Assembly: GCA_964007475.1 (NCBI GenBank)
Contig: OZ023275.1
Coordinates: forward strand, 20,005,829 to 20,069,828
Length of the DNA stretch: 64,000 nucleotides
From: Hybos culiciformis
Taxonomy: Eukaryota; Arthropoda; Insecta; Diptera; Hybotidae
Direction of reading: 5' to 3'
Part shown: positions 26,758 to 42,200 of the stretch, one piece after another
How positions within the stretch are numbered: position 1 is the first letter of the stretch
Layout of the letters: every line of letters starts with the position of its first letter
Notes under the pieces: model-generated
The model's database searches: none
What the model saw: the letters and a program-made list of their open reading frames with translations, nothing else
Told to the model about the DNA's origin: nothing
Program-made: the position numbers and the translations under genes

Positions 26758-27355
26758 GGCTACCGGACATAACATCCCCGGTCATAAGATCCCCACGATT
26801 TCGGTCATAAAATCCCGGGGATCTTATGACCGATTTAAACGGTCATAATTTCCCGAGAGTTGCGGCCATAAAATCCCGGGGATCTTATGACCGATTTAAA
26901 CGGTCATAAGATCCCCACGATGTCGGTCATAAAATCCCGGGGATCTTACGACCGATTTAAACGGTCATAAGGTCCCCACGATTTTGATCATAAAATCCCG
27001 CGGATCTTGTGACCGATTTAAACGGTCATAAGATCCCCACGATTTTGGTCATAAAATCGCGGGGATCTTATGACCGATTTCAACGGTCATAAGATCCCCA
27101 CGATTCTGGTCATAAAATCCCGGGGATCTTATGACCGATTTAAACGGTCATAATTTCCCGATAGTTGCGGTCATAAAATCCCATGGATCTTATGACCGAT
27201 TTAAACGGTCATAATTTCCCGAGAGTTGCGGCCATAAAATCCCGGGGATGTTTTGACCGATTTAAACGGTCATAAGATCCCCACGATTTCGGTCATAAAA
27301 TCCCAAAGATTTTTGTATTGGGATCTTATGACCGGGGATTTTATGACCGCACACC
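26758..27355. mobile_element. Short DNA element built of about nine 61-bp palindromic repeats, 8-bp target duplication
   Basis: CATTGGAT occurs immediately outside both ends (26750-26757 and 27356-27363). The ends are imperfect inverted repeats of about 36 bp, starting GGCTACCGGACATAACATCC on the left and, as reverse complement, GGTGTGCGGTCATAAAATCC on the right. Both run into CCCGGTCATAAGATCCC. Inside, a 61-bp unit recurs: CGGTCATAAGATCCCCACGA, then TTTCGGTCATAAAATCCCGG, then GGATCTTATGACCGATTTAA. Each unit therefore carries GGTCATAA-type words in both orientations. It encodes nothing. An 8-bp duplication fits hAT, P or Merlin-type elements; the superfamily is undecided. Confidence 0.75.
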
Positions 27356-30126
27356 CATTGGATTCTAACTGAGTAAAAAACCAGGATATTCCTGTATAAT
27401 CTAATTCTTTTTAATAATATGTTTCTGGCAAACGGAAAATATTAGATGGATAAAGCATTGAACGTCCCGTCACAGTTCTAAAATTAAAGATAAAAAAAAA
27501 CATTTTTTTCATTGAGAAGTTTTTTAATAATTTATATATTTAGTTTTATTTTATTTTGTCAACTAGTGAAATTGTAGTATAAAGTCGAAATTCGGTCTTC
27601 TCAAAATTTTGACTTTTGAAAATTATTTAATTTTCTATATTTTTAATTCGAATTTCTGTATATACCTAATAAAATAATTGGTGTCTTCATTTTATTTCTT
27701 GCTACGAACACTAGAGGCATTTGTCCATTGTCATACATAGAATGTCTTTTTTTTTTTGTTCTTTTCCTCCTTATAAGGTTTAATAAAAATATAATTTCCT
27801 TATTAAGCTTAGTACAGACTAGTTGAAAGTTGATAAAGTATCCTCATCTAAAAGAGTCCTTAATTGCCAAAAATTATAAGAACTTCACCATAAAAGCATT
27901 TCAAATTACTAATGTATTTTATTTTTGGGCATTTTTTTGTTGTTGCCAATTTCAAATAAACGCCTCATGTTAGATATATATAACCAAAAATTTCCACTTC
28001 AGAATTATGTAAGTAGCTATATTTGTGTTCATTTATTTGAAAATTTTTTATGTTAATTAAAAATAAAACTTTTAGTGTTTGAAAAGGACGAACAACTAAG
28101 TTCGAAACGTAACATGCATTAAATAAAATCAAAAATTGTTTAACTGTCTGAAAAATTTATCGTTTTATTGACAAATTTATAAATCAATAATCAGACGTAA
28201 TACAAATCAATAAAAAATTTATGTTTTAATTAATTATTTTATTATAAAAATGTTTGTAAAATTCTAAATTTCGATAATTTTTGTTTTAATGTTTACGTTA
28301 CAGTTTTTCTTTTATGGACTGAACGAAATTTTTTTCAATTTAGTTTATATACGTACCATTCGAAAAGAAGTTGTATCTACATCAATTTTACTAGTGTATA
28401 TCATGCTTTAGGAATATTTTGACAGCAGAAAAAATAAAGAGCATGCGTTAAAAAGTCGGTTAATCTAATAAAGACCCCAGTATTTTTTTTTTATATAAAT
28501 TGTATTTATATTGATAGCGAAATTATTTATATTGATAGCGAAGTGTTGATTTGAAAAATACATATTGACATATTATGAGAAAAAAAATATCAATCTTTTA
28601 TTTGAATTATGATATAAAGTAGAACAAAACTTAAAGTCTCCATCCTCCCCATTAATTGTTCTGCTTATGTACATAATAAATATATCATAAGTCCTTTTTT
28701 GTTCAGAAACCAAAGTGATATGCGACTTTCAATTGAATCTTATTTCATTGAATGTGAAATTATAATTATTAACACCAACGGTCCGTTTCAACTTTATCAA
28801 GGCTATCATTATCTATATTACTAAATATTGATTTCAAATTTTGATATATTTCGTATAATGTTTTAAATTATTTTCAATCTAATTTTAAGTTATATACGTT
28901 ATATTATAAAATAAAAAGAAATTAATTAAAATGTGGTGTAAAAAGAAAAGAATTGGAATTTCTGAAAAAATATTAAAAACAATTCAGTAAAAAACAAAAT
29001 TAAAATAAATGTAAACTTCTGAAACTAAATGATAAATTAGTTTTGATAAAGTTTAAAAATAAAAATAATAAATGAAGAATTGAGCCGGTTTTCAATAATT
29101 CGTTTTAATATACTTTAATTTTGAAATAGCTCGTTTCCTTCAACATCATTATACCACTACCATTTAGTCATATACCAGATACAAATATAATAATTTTCAT
29201 TTAAATACAGATCCTATTCGAAATCGTCCCTGGGCTCTAGCCTTTTTTTAAGTTCCGATTCATATAAACTTTTGGCATTTTTATTATTGTGTAAGACCCA
29301 GGATTTTCGAAAATGAACTAATAAATAATAATAATTGTATAAAAAAAATTAAGAAGTTCCCTTTACTAACATAGTACCTATACATCTTTAATTCACGATT
29401 TTACTATTTTAAAACATTGAATTGATAATTGCTTTTTTATTGCAAAAGTTCATGGAGGAAAGCTGGTTAAACAGTTTTTGAGTTCTATATATTTTATATG
29501 GACAATTATTTCGTTGGTGATAGGATATTGATAAACTTCTTTTACCTATACCTTTTTACAATTATGATTCGTTATAAATTACCAACACCTTCTTTTGACA
29601 GCTCTTGGAAAGAACAACGAAGAATTTTCAAATTCCACACTTTTATCGCCAATTTATTTGTTTATGACGGGATTTCCATGCACTAAGCAATTTATTTTTC
29701 TCGCTTAAAATATAATTAATAAAAAAATGTATCTTTAATAATAAATAAAGATTAACCAGTCGTTAAATTTATAGATAGCCAAAATTTTCCATACAAAGTG
29801 TTAAATCAGGAAGAAAACCTTCCGTGAAATAATTGGCGTTATATAATATTCTATAAAGTTTTCAGTACATAGTCTCTCATTATATTGGAATATTGCGAAA
29901 TAGATTTTTATAAAAAAACCCACGACCGAACATGTCATAGGATAAGGGCAATATCACTAACACCATGACGGCTGACAACAGTACACAACAGCACAACAGT
30001 TTACAAAAATACATAATGTAGTATGTACTTTCATAAAAAATATGATATTATTTTTTGATAAATTCAAATTATAAATTGAAAATAAAAATAATGTTATTTA
30101 CTTTTTCATATGAACATATATATATA

Positions 30127-30132
30127 TTTATT
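30127..30132 (-). terminator. Probable polyadenylation signal of the unnamed 969-residue gene
   Basis: The minus strand has AATAAA 87-92 nt past the stop codon at 30219. It is supported by position only. Confidence 0.4.
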
Positions 30133-30218
30133 AATTCTGTAATGCTTTATAATTTTAAATGTTAAACAATATTGGTATTGTTTTTCAAACAATTTCGTTT
30201 GGTTATTTAATTATTTTG

Positions 30219-33200
30219 TCATACATTCATTGCATAAAATACACCTGGTGCATTATTCGAATCAACAGCTGTTTTATTTTCGGTAGATTTTGATTCATTG
30301 TTATCGGAAGATGAGGCTGCGCCTTCTGGGACACCTCGTTCATTAAAATTTGGTGTTGCATGTAAAACATTTGTGTAGTTTAAAGTTTTAGCATTCAGTA
30401 TTGTTGGATATTGGGCAAATTGATTAACTTGCTCACGCCCTGTAACTAAATGAAGTTCCATAGCTGGAAACGAATATCCCATAGGAACCCGTATTGTTTG
30501 TTGAGTGACCTAAAAATATAAGTGGCATATGGAAAAAAATAATATGTAAAATAACCATCGTAGAAAACAGAAAAGTATTTGAAATTTGATTTAAAAATCA
30601 ACTAAAAATTATTTATCAAAACAAAAAATTATCTAAGCCCTAATTGAAACACGTAGTTAAATCCTCTCCTCTTGCCAATGCTATTCAAATTACGTTCAAT
30701 ATAAAACTTTTCCTTCTGTATAATATAAAACAAAAACAAACCTGTTGATATTCCAAGATATTTTGACGATGAATATGATGTTCTCCAGTAGTATTTGTCG
30801 TAGTAAATTGCGAACATGTTTCGGTATTATACGGAATTAAAACCATAGTTTGATGATAATTTCTCATTGGTGGTGGTGATTCTGGTCTTCGGGATGGACT
30901 CCTGGCATATCGTGAAATATGTTTTTCGGTAGTTATATGACAATTTTGATACATCATAGATTGTTGGTGTTCATGAAATGTTTGTCTATATCCCATTGGT
31001 AATGTTGGGTAATAATTTGAAAAATGAGTTGGATGTGGACTATTTGCAATAGTTTTATTATCAATTTCGGGTGAGTATGATGGCCAATTTTTTTGAGCTG
31101 ATTTATTTTTTAGTTCCTCAACATTTTTGCTTGTCACATAATCAACTTCATTTGAATTATTCGGCTTTGTAATTTTCTTATAAATACCCTATGTAAAATA
31201 AATAATAAGATTCATTTTCAAAAAACAACAAAAGAAATAAAATCGTGGCATTTGATTTAACTAACTTAATCTAACTTAACTTAACGAATGGCAAGATTTC
31301 GTTTTAGTTTGTCACCGTTAACTTAGTCTGACTGATGGTTTTTCACGTTAATGTTTATAATGTTATATATGTATATAATGTCATGTTTATAATGTTCTCA
31401 TCTCTACAAGTCATAAAGTGATAATATAAAGTGATAATATAATATACAAACCTCTGATTGATTCATTTGACTCAATTGATCTTGCATTTCTTCGAGAATC
31501 TTATTTGGAGAATCATAATTGCTAGTTATCCCTCGCACTGTGGGTCTTTTATTAAAACCATAATCATTTTGTTCATCGTCGTCGGAGCAATTGTTGGTTT
31601 CCTGTTGCTTAGCAGTTTTATTTTTATTTTTTTCATTTTTACCAGTACTTTGTTGAGCAAAATGATGCATATCATCTTTTTCTTGACCAGGAGTTCCAGC
31701 AATTACGTCTGGTGCTACTTTCGAATTCTCTTCACTATACATTGCTGATTGGTCAGTCATATTGTTATTGTTGAATTGCTGTTCATTTGAATTTGATACA
31801 TGTTTGCTGTGCTCAGCTAAAGTGTAATATGATAAGTCATCTTTTTGACCGATCACACATGAAGTTAATGGTGCTAAACTGGATAAAAATTGCTTTTTGA
31901 TTTCAGCCTGACGAAGTGGAGTTTGATGAATTTGTGTGTGCACAACCGGTACATGAACACCAATACCTAAATCCGGAGCCGCAGGGCATCTACAGTCCTA
32001 AAAAATGCGTAAACTTATATCGTATTCTCATTTTGAAAAAAAATTTAAAGCATTCTTTTTTTTTCGTATCTCACTTTTGAAAAATGATATCTTCGAAGCG
32101 TACTACAACCACAACCATATATTGATGCAGTGAAGTTCTTATCGACTTCTTAGTGGCTATTTATTACTTTTTAAATTATTATTTTCAAAGTCTTCTCGGT
32201 TAGCAAGTTAAATTCTTAAGTACACATAATATATTCTAATGCCTTATAACTTATATTGGATTTATTGGCTATTTATTAGATAGATATTAAGATGGAATAC
32301 GTTTTAAGACTTTTTTACAAGCTTTTAATAAAAATTTAAATTTTCTTAGTGCCGCCTAAATTTGTGTTGGATGAATTTCAAATTCCGAAAAAATTGACCT
32401 TTTAAAATCAAAATATAGCACAAACCCATATTAGAGAAAAGGATAAGTCTAATATATGAAAACCGATTGCATCAAAATCCAAACACATTAAAATTACATT
32501 ATTACTAAGTATGTAATGTAGTTTTAAGAACATTTTATAAGAAGTAGATTAATATTTTAAATAAGCTGTTATTATTTGAATTTCTATTTAGCTAATTAAA
32601 AATAATTTTGCATTGTTATAAATTTCAATGCAAAAGCTGAGAAAATTAAAAACCTAAGTATTTTTCCCAATATAAATACAAATTATTTGTGTTAATATTT
32701 TCCGCTGCACATTTCTAATCACTTGGATTTTAAATTTTGAACTATTGCATATTAAAATTCTACTATATACAGCAAATTATAAATTGAATTGAAAATCTTT
32801 AAAAAATATATGTATGTGGAATATATGTATGTACCTGCGGAATTATAACAACCGGATTTTCGCAAAATTCTTGACCATTAGCAGATTTACGTTCAGAATT
32901 CAATTTTTCGTTTATTTTCTTATATAATTGAGATGACCCGCTTGACGAACAACTAGATGCCGATGAACATGATGAAAAAAATTTATCTGGTAAATTATCT
33001 ACATCTGATGATTGTGTATCCTCAGATTTTGTTTCAGTAAGAGCTGTGGATTGAGTTTGTTGATCTGATGATGATTCTGAAGTCTCATCAACATCGCATG
33101 TTAATAATTTGATACGTTCTTCAAGTGAAGTATCAGATTTTGCAGCTTTTTTCCTAAAATCAAAATTATAATTAGAAACGACTGTCCTCTTTAGAATAAC

Positions 33201-36200
33201 TTTGTTTCTTAGAAAATAGAGAATACCTTAAAAGTGATCTTCTCAAAGTGTTTCGTTCCAGAGTTTTTCTCATTACATCCGCATCAGAAGTAGACAATAG
33301 ATCTGAAATTGTAGTTGGACTACGTTTTGACTCATCAAATGCACGTAAAGCTTCATGAGTAAGTACAGGCGTTGGTCTAGTTACACTAGGAAAAAGCTGT
33401 CTAACAGCTGAATTTGGTCGTAATGCATTATTAAAAATAGTAGAATGTTTCTTAATAGGAATAAGATCATTAATCACTCCATCGTCATTATTATCAGTTG
33501 TTTCCTTTTTATTTTCTTTATCATTCTCAGCTGAAAATCTGACTGATCTTTTGAAACTAGGATTTTCATCTTCAGATCCACTTTTTGCATTGCTAGCATC
33601 ATCACTCTAAAAAACAAACAGGAGCAATAAGTTAAAATGTTAAATTCAATAATGAATCTTCTACAATTAAAGAATAAAGACTTATGGTTCTCGTAATTCG
33701 GATTATGTGTTTGGTATATCAAATCAACTAATTACTGTTTTTTAGAAGACATGGAATTAAAAATAAAATTTTGTTCATTGGAAATTTGAATAAACGATTA
33801 AAAAAGAAGACCGGTCGAGGCAAAAAATAATATTTGAAGATTTCGTCGGATGCAATTTTGAAGATGGTCTGTAGTCATCAACCAACAGCAGATCGAAAGA
33901 AAGATATTGAAAAATTTTAAAAACAGTAATTAGTAAATTTTTTAAAATTCACGGTATCTAAATTTAAGTATTTCGAATCTTAAAACACATTACAAATCTA
34001 TGCTAAATTACCTGGCTCTCATCTTGTTTCCATAATTTTCCACCTTTTAAAATTCCATTAATACTAGAGCTGTTTGGTAACACAATTTTTTGAACATTAA
34101 TGGCATCCTTTCCATCATTTCCTTTAATGCTGTTGGCGGTTTGCTCATTTAACTCATCTGTAAGCGAAAAATATATTAATTATATCATTAAATTTAAAAA
34201 AATAATCTGAAGTGTTACATTGCCAAAGACAAATCGAGGGCATAAAAGAAGGGTGGGTGTAGGTGGTAGTAGTTGGTAATTGTTCGAACCTTCTAGGTTC
34301 CTTATTTAAAAAGTTTGAAAAATTTTGAGAAAAGTTGAGGTCAATGATATCATCCTCAAGGGGTTGTGATTTAAGATATTTTGTTGCATTTTTATTTTTG
34401 TATTTTTATGTCAGATATCTTTATACCATTATTTTTTAATTTTATTTTTTATTCCATTTAAAATAATTTTTCTTTTAACGTTTTATTAATCTTCTACAAT
34501 CGGCGAAATAATTTAAAATCAATAATTATTTTATGACAGCAAGAAAAAGGAAATACGTGCTTATAAAACATTAATTTTAAGTTCAGTCCTTTAACTAGTA
34601 TTAATTAACCACAAAAATAATTTTGAACGTAAGCCAAACATCAAATTTAAGGGTGGTTAAAATAATTATTGTTTGCACAGATAATCGACAAAATAGCTTA
34701 TTCGTTACATATAGGATATATGAGAAATTCAAAAATTAAGATAAAGTTTCTGCTAGAATTATATTCGAAGTTGAAAGAAAATTCGAAAACAGATAAAAAG
34801 TAATCAATTTTACCTTCAACTTCTTTATAAATTTCATCTTTAATGTATTTTGGTCTTTCTTCTCCTGCTATGATTTCTTTTTGGGTAACACGTCTCTCTG
34901 GTGAGCTCTTAGTTAGTGGTATAAAAGCAAGTGCTGGCACACTTAAATCTTTTGCAACGCCATCAATTCCCAATTTACTTGATTCTAAAATTGAAAAATA
35001 AAAAAATTATTTCAACTCATAAATATAAGACAAATGTCTTGAATACCTGCACTATTTGGAATTGACTTGGAAGAACATTCTGCACACTCAGCACATTCTG
35101 TGCAAACAACCGATTGAGAATTATCATCACTTGAAGCATACTGAGCTGGATTCGTTGCACGAGCAGCTAACATTGCTGCTCTTTGCTGCTGCAATTTTTG
35201 GATAACTTGAAGTTGTTGTATATGTTGTGCTCCAAACACATGACCGCCTAGCGATCCTCCAATTGAATTTTTCAAACTATTATCCTTATAATCATCAGGA
35301 GGGCTAAGTGCAGCATCGTCTACAAATCCAACTGGTGGAGTAAATTTTTGGCTCTGCATAAAAATTAAGACATTTTGTATAATAATTTTAGAAAAATTGT
35401 ATATATGGTAAGCTTATGCTATTTATAGAAGTTGTGTAATTACGTAGAATATATTCTCGAAACATGGTAGTAAAACAGAAAAATTAAGTATCAAATTGAA
35501 TATTAAATGCAAGCAATATGTCCACTACTTATTCGACGGTCACCTACTTTAATTGATGTTTTTTTAATCCTGTATTCCAGATTTCAGCAATTTTTGATAT
35601 AAATTTCTTCAAATCTTGTTTGTTTTAACAATGAGATAAGGGTAATCATATATTCAGACAGTGACAAAATTATAAAGTTTAAGCTTTAACTAATGTAGTT
35701 TTGGTTTCTACCATACAGAATTTCTGTAGTTAGTTACACGACACCAGTAAATGATAATTAAATAATATTTGGAAATTATTTCTTTTATTTTATTTGAGTT
35801 TTTTAAAAAAATTTATAATAAAATATAATAAAATAAAAATAATTAAAGATGAACAAAAATGCAAACCCTGATGTTAAGGGCAGCGCAGTATTTCTATTTA
35901 TACTTTTTTAATTTTCTATATGTGAATTTCGTGTTTTCACACTGTATTAATTCCATAATGAAAATATTGTTATCAAAATCATAATTTTGTTTGGTGTTAT
36001 AAAAAAATTTTTAAGTTTTTTTAACTTCGTACAAAGTAACTTAAATCGTTCCAATTTTTAAAAAAAAAAAAGTTAGTATTAGTATCGAATATTTCGTTAG
36101 AATCCCTTGATTATGCTGGTTTTATTAAGTAACCGAGGCATTGTCAGGAATATTTACTTTCCATCTTATGCTTTCTATGCTTATGTAACCAAGTTGATTA

Positions 36201-39200
36201 TCCAACCAAGGCGTTATCAAGAACACTCGATTAAGATTCTAAAAAAAAAGTTTTCATATTTTTAAAAAATTACATGAAAGGAAAATGCTGATAAAAATTA
36301 ATTGTTATATAAATAGTTAATTAACTTTTTATTGATTCGTCAAAAATCCTATTATTTTACAAGTTCGTTTTTAACTATATGTATTGATTTAACATTTTTG
36401 TGAAGATAAAGAGGAAATTATTCAACAGAGACAAGCAACAAATAGTTAAGCATGTATAGGCCTATTTAAGATAATAATAGTGTCACTACACAACAAAATA
36501 AAAAGATATATAGTAAAATAAAAAAAATATTTCAAATAAATTTAAAAAATTTAAAAAAGAAAAAAAGGCAATTGTATATAAATTGAAAATTTGAAAAATT
36601 AATTTAAAAATAAAAAACATTTACATATTTTAAAATATTAATTATTATTAATATTATTTGTTGGTAAGTCATTCATATGGTTATTGAGAACTAAGATCGT
36701 TCACAAATTTTAAGAAAATTTAACATAATCTTATCGATTAAATTAGCACTAAAAATTAAAGTATTATCATCAATATCCATTTTTAGTACATTTCATCTAA
36801 ATTCTCAACTATTAATATTTCGTTTGGCTTCGTTAATGTCATAATGTATATATACTGCTTCGTTAGACCTTTTAAAAAAAGATATTTGTAATTTATAAAA
36901 ATCAAAATTACAGGATTTTGAAATAAACCCATAATTTTTGTTCTGAAAAAAGGAAATACATTTTTTGAACTACTTTTATACAAAATTACTGCAGATAAAT
37001 TTAATAAAAATTTTGATATGAATTGATAATTTATGTGTGAAATATTTTTGCTCTGTCAAATAATTTTAAATTATAAGAAGAAAAGAAAAAGAAAAATGTA
37101 TATCAATTTCGCCCATAATTTTACTTTCTTATGAGTTTAACTTTTTTAATTATTATAATTTAAGAAGAAAAAAAATTCATTATTCTAATAAAAATCTAGA
37201 GTATATAGTTCAGAATTTATGTTATACTTATAAGATCCTTTATCGCTTTATTAAAGTTTTAATTTTTCCTTAAATTAATAATTAAACTAAAAAGAACTTT
37301 TCAACATATTATTATGAACTTATATCAACACTCCACATAATTCATGCATATGAAATTTATTAAACTTTTTTGTTATATATTTAGACTCCTGATGTACATA
37401 CCTCTATGTTTAGGTAAAAAAACTATAACATAAGCTCTTATATACATGTAATTACACCATGTCATTAAATTTTTGTAAAATAAATAAAATATTGTCATTG
37501 TCACATTGGAATACATAGATAAGAAAATTTTATGAATCTTTTAAAGAATGTAGAATTTTCTTTTCGAATATTGTAAATTGGTAACATAAAAACAATAAAT
37601 TTTTTTTCTAAAAAATAATTTATTTTATTTTGCATTAATTTTATAAACATATAATAAATACTTTGAATTTATTTTTCGCTACAGAAATTCAATTTCAAAG
37701 TACAAAATTATTTTTCTTTAATTGTTTTTCTGAAATTATTGAAAGTTATTATATACGTAACGTACATTTATTATTTAATTAATTTATTTAAGAAGTTTAT
37801 TTCAATACACATGTAACGTACAAAAATATATAATATAATATGTAAGAGTATAGTTCCCTGATCGTTTGATCCGTGACATCCAATCAAAATATATATCTAA
37901 CTAGACATTTTTTTAAATTTATATATGTATATATTAGGTTGGCCTTACTTGTATGGAAAAATTTTATTTTAGTAGGATTGTTGATAAATTTTTTTTTGAT
38001 TTTGGAAATTTTATTTTTGAATAATATAAATTTTTCAAAAGTAAAAGAACACAAAATTAATCTTAACTTCTTAGTACTAGCAGCGTCGAATCTACCTAAA
38101 CACTAATGAAGCTGAGACTTGATTATTTCCATACGTTTGATATGTAATAGAAAACAACGACATAGATTTGAAGCCCTCTAAAAAAATGAAAACTAATGCA
38201 TTCAAATCATCTCATAGGCATACAAATCATAACAAATCTATGAAGCTATATCAAAATTCTGAAGAATTGGTCTGTAAAGTAAGATTAAAACAAAAAAAAA
38301 ACATTAAAATTTAAAAAATGTTTTTTTTTTATATATACGTATCATTTTTTCGGTTCTAAATATTCTAAATTAAATTAACATTTTTGAGGCACAATAAATT
38401 AATAAACTAGTATAATAGAGTTTTAAACATTTTTTATGTTTATCATCAGATGTATAAACAAAAATTTATTTTTTTAAATAATTAATTAAATCATAACTCG
38501 GTCCCAATCTGATGACTTCACTTCACTATACCTTTCAGCATATCTTCAATAGCGCATTCGAAGTTGAACTTCTTGCTTTTGTTTTTATTTAATTATGCTT
38601 GGAAAATACCCTTTCTGTATAAGCAGATCTTATGAAGGATTTTGCCAAAGAAATAATGTTTGTTAAGAAATAATGTTTGTTATGAAGGCTTTTGCTAAAA
38701 AAAACAATGTTTCAATGTTTTGTGTGGCAATTCCTTAAACTTGAATATTTTAAAGTACTTTGACGAAAATTAATTGCGTACCATGTAAAACGCGTACCCA
38801 ATACCGTGTCACTGAAACCTAGAACGGATAAATTAGTTCTAAAAGTGGGCGTGTGACAACAGTTAATTAAACGCAGCTTTTTTCCCTTCACAGATTTTGT
38901 ACTATATTCGTACATTTCAAATTTTTTCTGGCTTAGTATAATAATATTGATTTGTTACAAAAAAAACAAAAATTAAATAAGCATCTAATTATTTTTGAGA
39001 CTCTTTATTTTAACTGATCGCGTTGATTGATTGTTCCGAAATTTGAGAAGTAGAAATTGACCCACTTCTCATCATTCAATCGATTTCAAATTTTGTACAT
39101 CGACTCGAAGTTGGTGATAATGCATTATATTTCGATCGAATAACGGATGAAGAATTTCAAGAGATTGAGAGAGTAAATACAGTACTGAAACACAACATCA

Positions 39201-42200
39201 AAACAGTTGAAAGATCTCATAAAAAGGATTTATGGTAAAATCTGTGTTTTTATGGGTTATGTTTTCTGCGCCTTGGAAGGTTTTATTTGGCTAAATGTAA
39301 ACGATTGGTAAACCGGAACGATTGTTATTAAATAAAACCTTTAAATTACGTTTATTTTAGTTGTAAAACAGTTAGGGTGAATAAAAAAATAATGATAATA
39401 TTTTATAACCCTTCCTCAAGAAGTTTCCATATAAAACAAACAAAACGTACATAGACATACAAATATGATTTAAAGGTAAATTCAATATAGTTTCTTATCC
39501 AAGTTAGCACAATAAAAATTAATTATTAATTTATATAAACAAAAACAATTCTCTTCATAATGAAAATTTATTCAAAGGATAATAAAATTCATAATATTAA
39601 TATGCCTTAAATGAAAAATTTTTTAACACTCTTTTAAGGATATTATATATGAAAATTTAACTGATTTTTATTTCTTTTCATTGTGATGGAAATGAAAAAT
39701 ATTATTTAAATATAAATCGGAAAGAATTTTTTATTTATTTTTTTATTATTAAAAATGTATGTATTAAGATTAAAAAAAAATGTTTGTGTTTTGTTTCTGT
39801 CATTTTAAGGCTATACAGAATGAAATTCTTGTTTTTATATTTAAAGACAGATCCGAAAAAAGAACATACATATGTATGTACAAAAAAAGGTACCATCAAA
39901 ATTAAAAAAAAAAAAACTTTTAAATTACTCTTAAGAAAATATAGGGAATTTATATCTATAAATATATACCATATTCATCACATCTAACCACTATTGTAAT
40001 AAAAATTAAAATAGTATACATAACATTTGAAAAATGTACGCGCTTATCTCAGCTATTGCAATATAGTTTTATATATAAATATATGTGTATATTATGAACA
40101 TATTTGCGTATGTAGGTTATACATTTATGTACATAATGTTTTTTTTTATATATTTTCACGTCTTTGAGTTGAAGTTTTCAACAACAACAGCTGTGATTTT
40201 TTTTTAAGTTTTCCTTAACAAAGGTTTATTCAGTGTGTACATATAAGAAAATTTCTATGTTTTTTTTTCACATTTTTTTTTTATTTCACTTAATTCGGAT
40301 ATTTATTCTTATTTTTCCTAAATTTGATGGTACTCAATTTTCTTGCTGTTGTTGTTTTTCAATGAAAATATGAAGAAAGCGAATTTATTTTTCAAAAGAA
40401 AATGAAAATAAATATTATATGTATAATATTGTATATGTATATATTAGTTTTATATTCATAAAGAAATAAATAATATGATTTATAAAACTTAGAGAAGATA
40501 AATTATAATGGCCTTTACAGTATATTTTGTCCATACTTTTTTTTCTTTTATAGTAATGAAAAATATGATGTTCATTCATTCATTTAATTTAATATTTATC
40601 TTTTAATATAAAATTTTCATGGTTTTTTTTTTTTTTTGAAATTTTATCTCTTAAAAAGAATAATTTATCCTTATGTACATATAGGATATTTAATAATATG
40701 ACGGATGATGGGTTAAAATAATATCTCAATATCTACAAAGCATAATATGACATTTATAAAATGAATAGATAATTTTTTTTGTTTGAGAAGGTGGTATAAA
40801 GCCAGACAATATTATATTTGTTTGAATATTTATATAGAGATAGTTCATCATAATTATTATCACAGGTATTAAATATAGTGTTTTTCTGTTCGCATTTCAT
40901 GAAAAGATTTTTTCTTTTATTTATGTGAAAATTTGAATTATGTTTAATTTTTCAGTAATATGAAAAGAAATAATGAAAAGATTTACATTCCTTGTAAGAA
41001 CAGAAAAAGAACCAAGAATTGGTTCAAGAACTAATACCAAAATTCCAGCGTTATGTGAGGAAACTACGGTTACTGAAATATACTTGGTAACTATCTACAG
41101 TTCTTTTTGCTGGCTTTAAATCTGGGTGGGACTAATAGTACATTTTTGGTTAAAATACAATTATACGTGCGCAATATTAAATTCATCATGACTATCGAAA
41201 AAAGTAAAAGAAGAATTTTCAAATAATTGTACCGATGGCAATTCAAAATTATTACTATTCAACCTTTTTGCATGCAGAGCTCTTGCTATATAAATAAATA
41301 GAGAGATTCCCTTTTTTCTGAGTAGTATTTTTTGTAATATGAAAATGCTGAAGATGCCTAAAATCGAATAAACTAGTTTTATTTTACGTGTAATATATAA
41401 TTTAGAAATTTATAAATCAAAAGAACAGGTCAAAACTCAGCTTCCAGTAACGATTGCGTTCACAAAACGTGTTCACGTATTAATTGGCAGATTTCTAATT
41501 TATGAAAAACCACGAATTGACAGATGCTAAATTTTAACAACTATGTATAATTATTGAAAATAGTCACAAAAATTGAGATATATTTTGAAATAATTCGTAT
41601 AAAAATAAAATTTTGTTTTTAAAACTATTTTGTTAAGTGATTTTAATTTTAAAATTTATTTTTTAATTGCGAAGAAAATTGGTAATTCAACATTTTTTAC
41701 AAAATACTTAATCGATGTCATTTGCCTTGAGTTTATCCTGAGTATTAAAAATTTCTGTATAGTTAAAGTATATGTAAATAATTTAATAAAATGAATGAAA
41801 AAATAATTTAAGAAACTTGGATTTGGAGGGGTTGAGAACAAAGAACAAACAAAAAACTTTTTTGTTAATAGTTTCTTCGAATAAAAATCATAAAGAAAAA
41901 TTGACCTTCACTCATACAAGGTGATCGTTTTCAGTCATTATAAGTTCAATCAGCAGTGAAGCACTATTTATTTTATTCTAAAACATATTTTTTGTAAGAC
42001 AACTTAACATTTTTGTAACTTCCTTTTCTTTTTTGAAAATGCAACAACGAAAATTTTAACACTTTTAATGCGACAGATCAATTAAACATTTCAAATGTAA
42101 AGACTTTAAGAAATTAGAAAAAAAAAGAACTTTACCACTAAAATTGCTCGGTTTATGATGGACACATACGTGGAAACACGGTTAGTTAAAAAATAAATAT

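Larger units (their letters stand above)
17952..30126. other. 12 kb AT-rich region upstream of neprilysin
   Basis: No protein-coding gene is supported here. It must contain the neprilysin 5' UTR exon(s) and promoter, or these lie further away, because the start codon abuts an acceptor (TTTTAG|ATG, 17953-17952). I could not pick the noncoding exon. Supported contents are listed separately: a large inverted duplication (19590-21045), a 202-bp tandem duplication (21531-21937), a motif-bearing stretch (24007-24505) and the 61-bp repeat element (26758-27355). The remainder is simple AT-rich sequence. Confidence 0.6.

Noticed and set aside
26779..27350. Regular direct repeats that could suggest a CRISPR array
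   Set aside because: Units are contiguous 61-mers with no unique spacers, the genome is eukaryotic, and the block has transposon-like ends.
31458..31748. 96-codon plus-strand open frame
   Set aside because: It is antisense to a confirmed coding exon of the unnamed gene.
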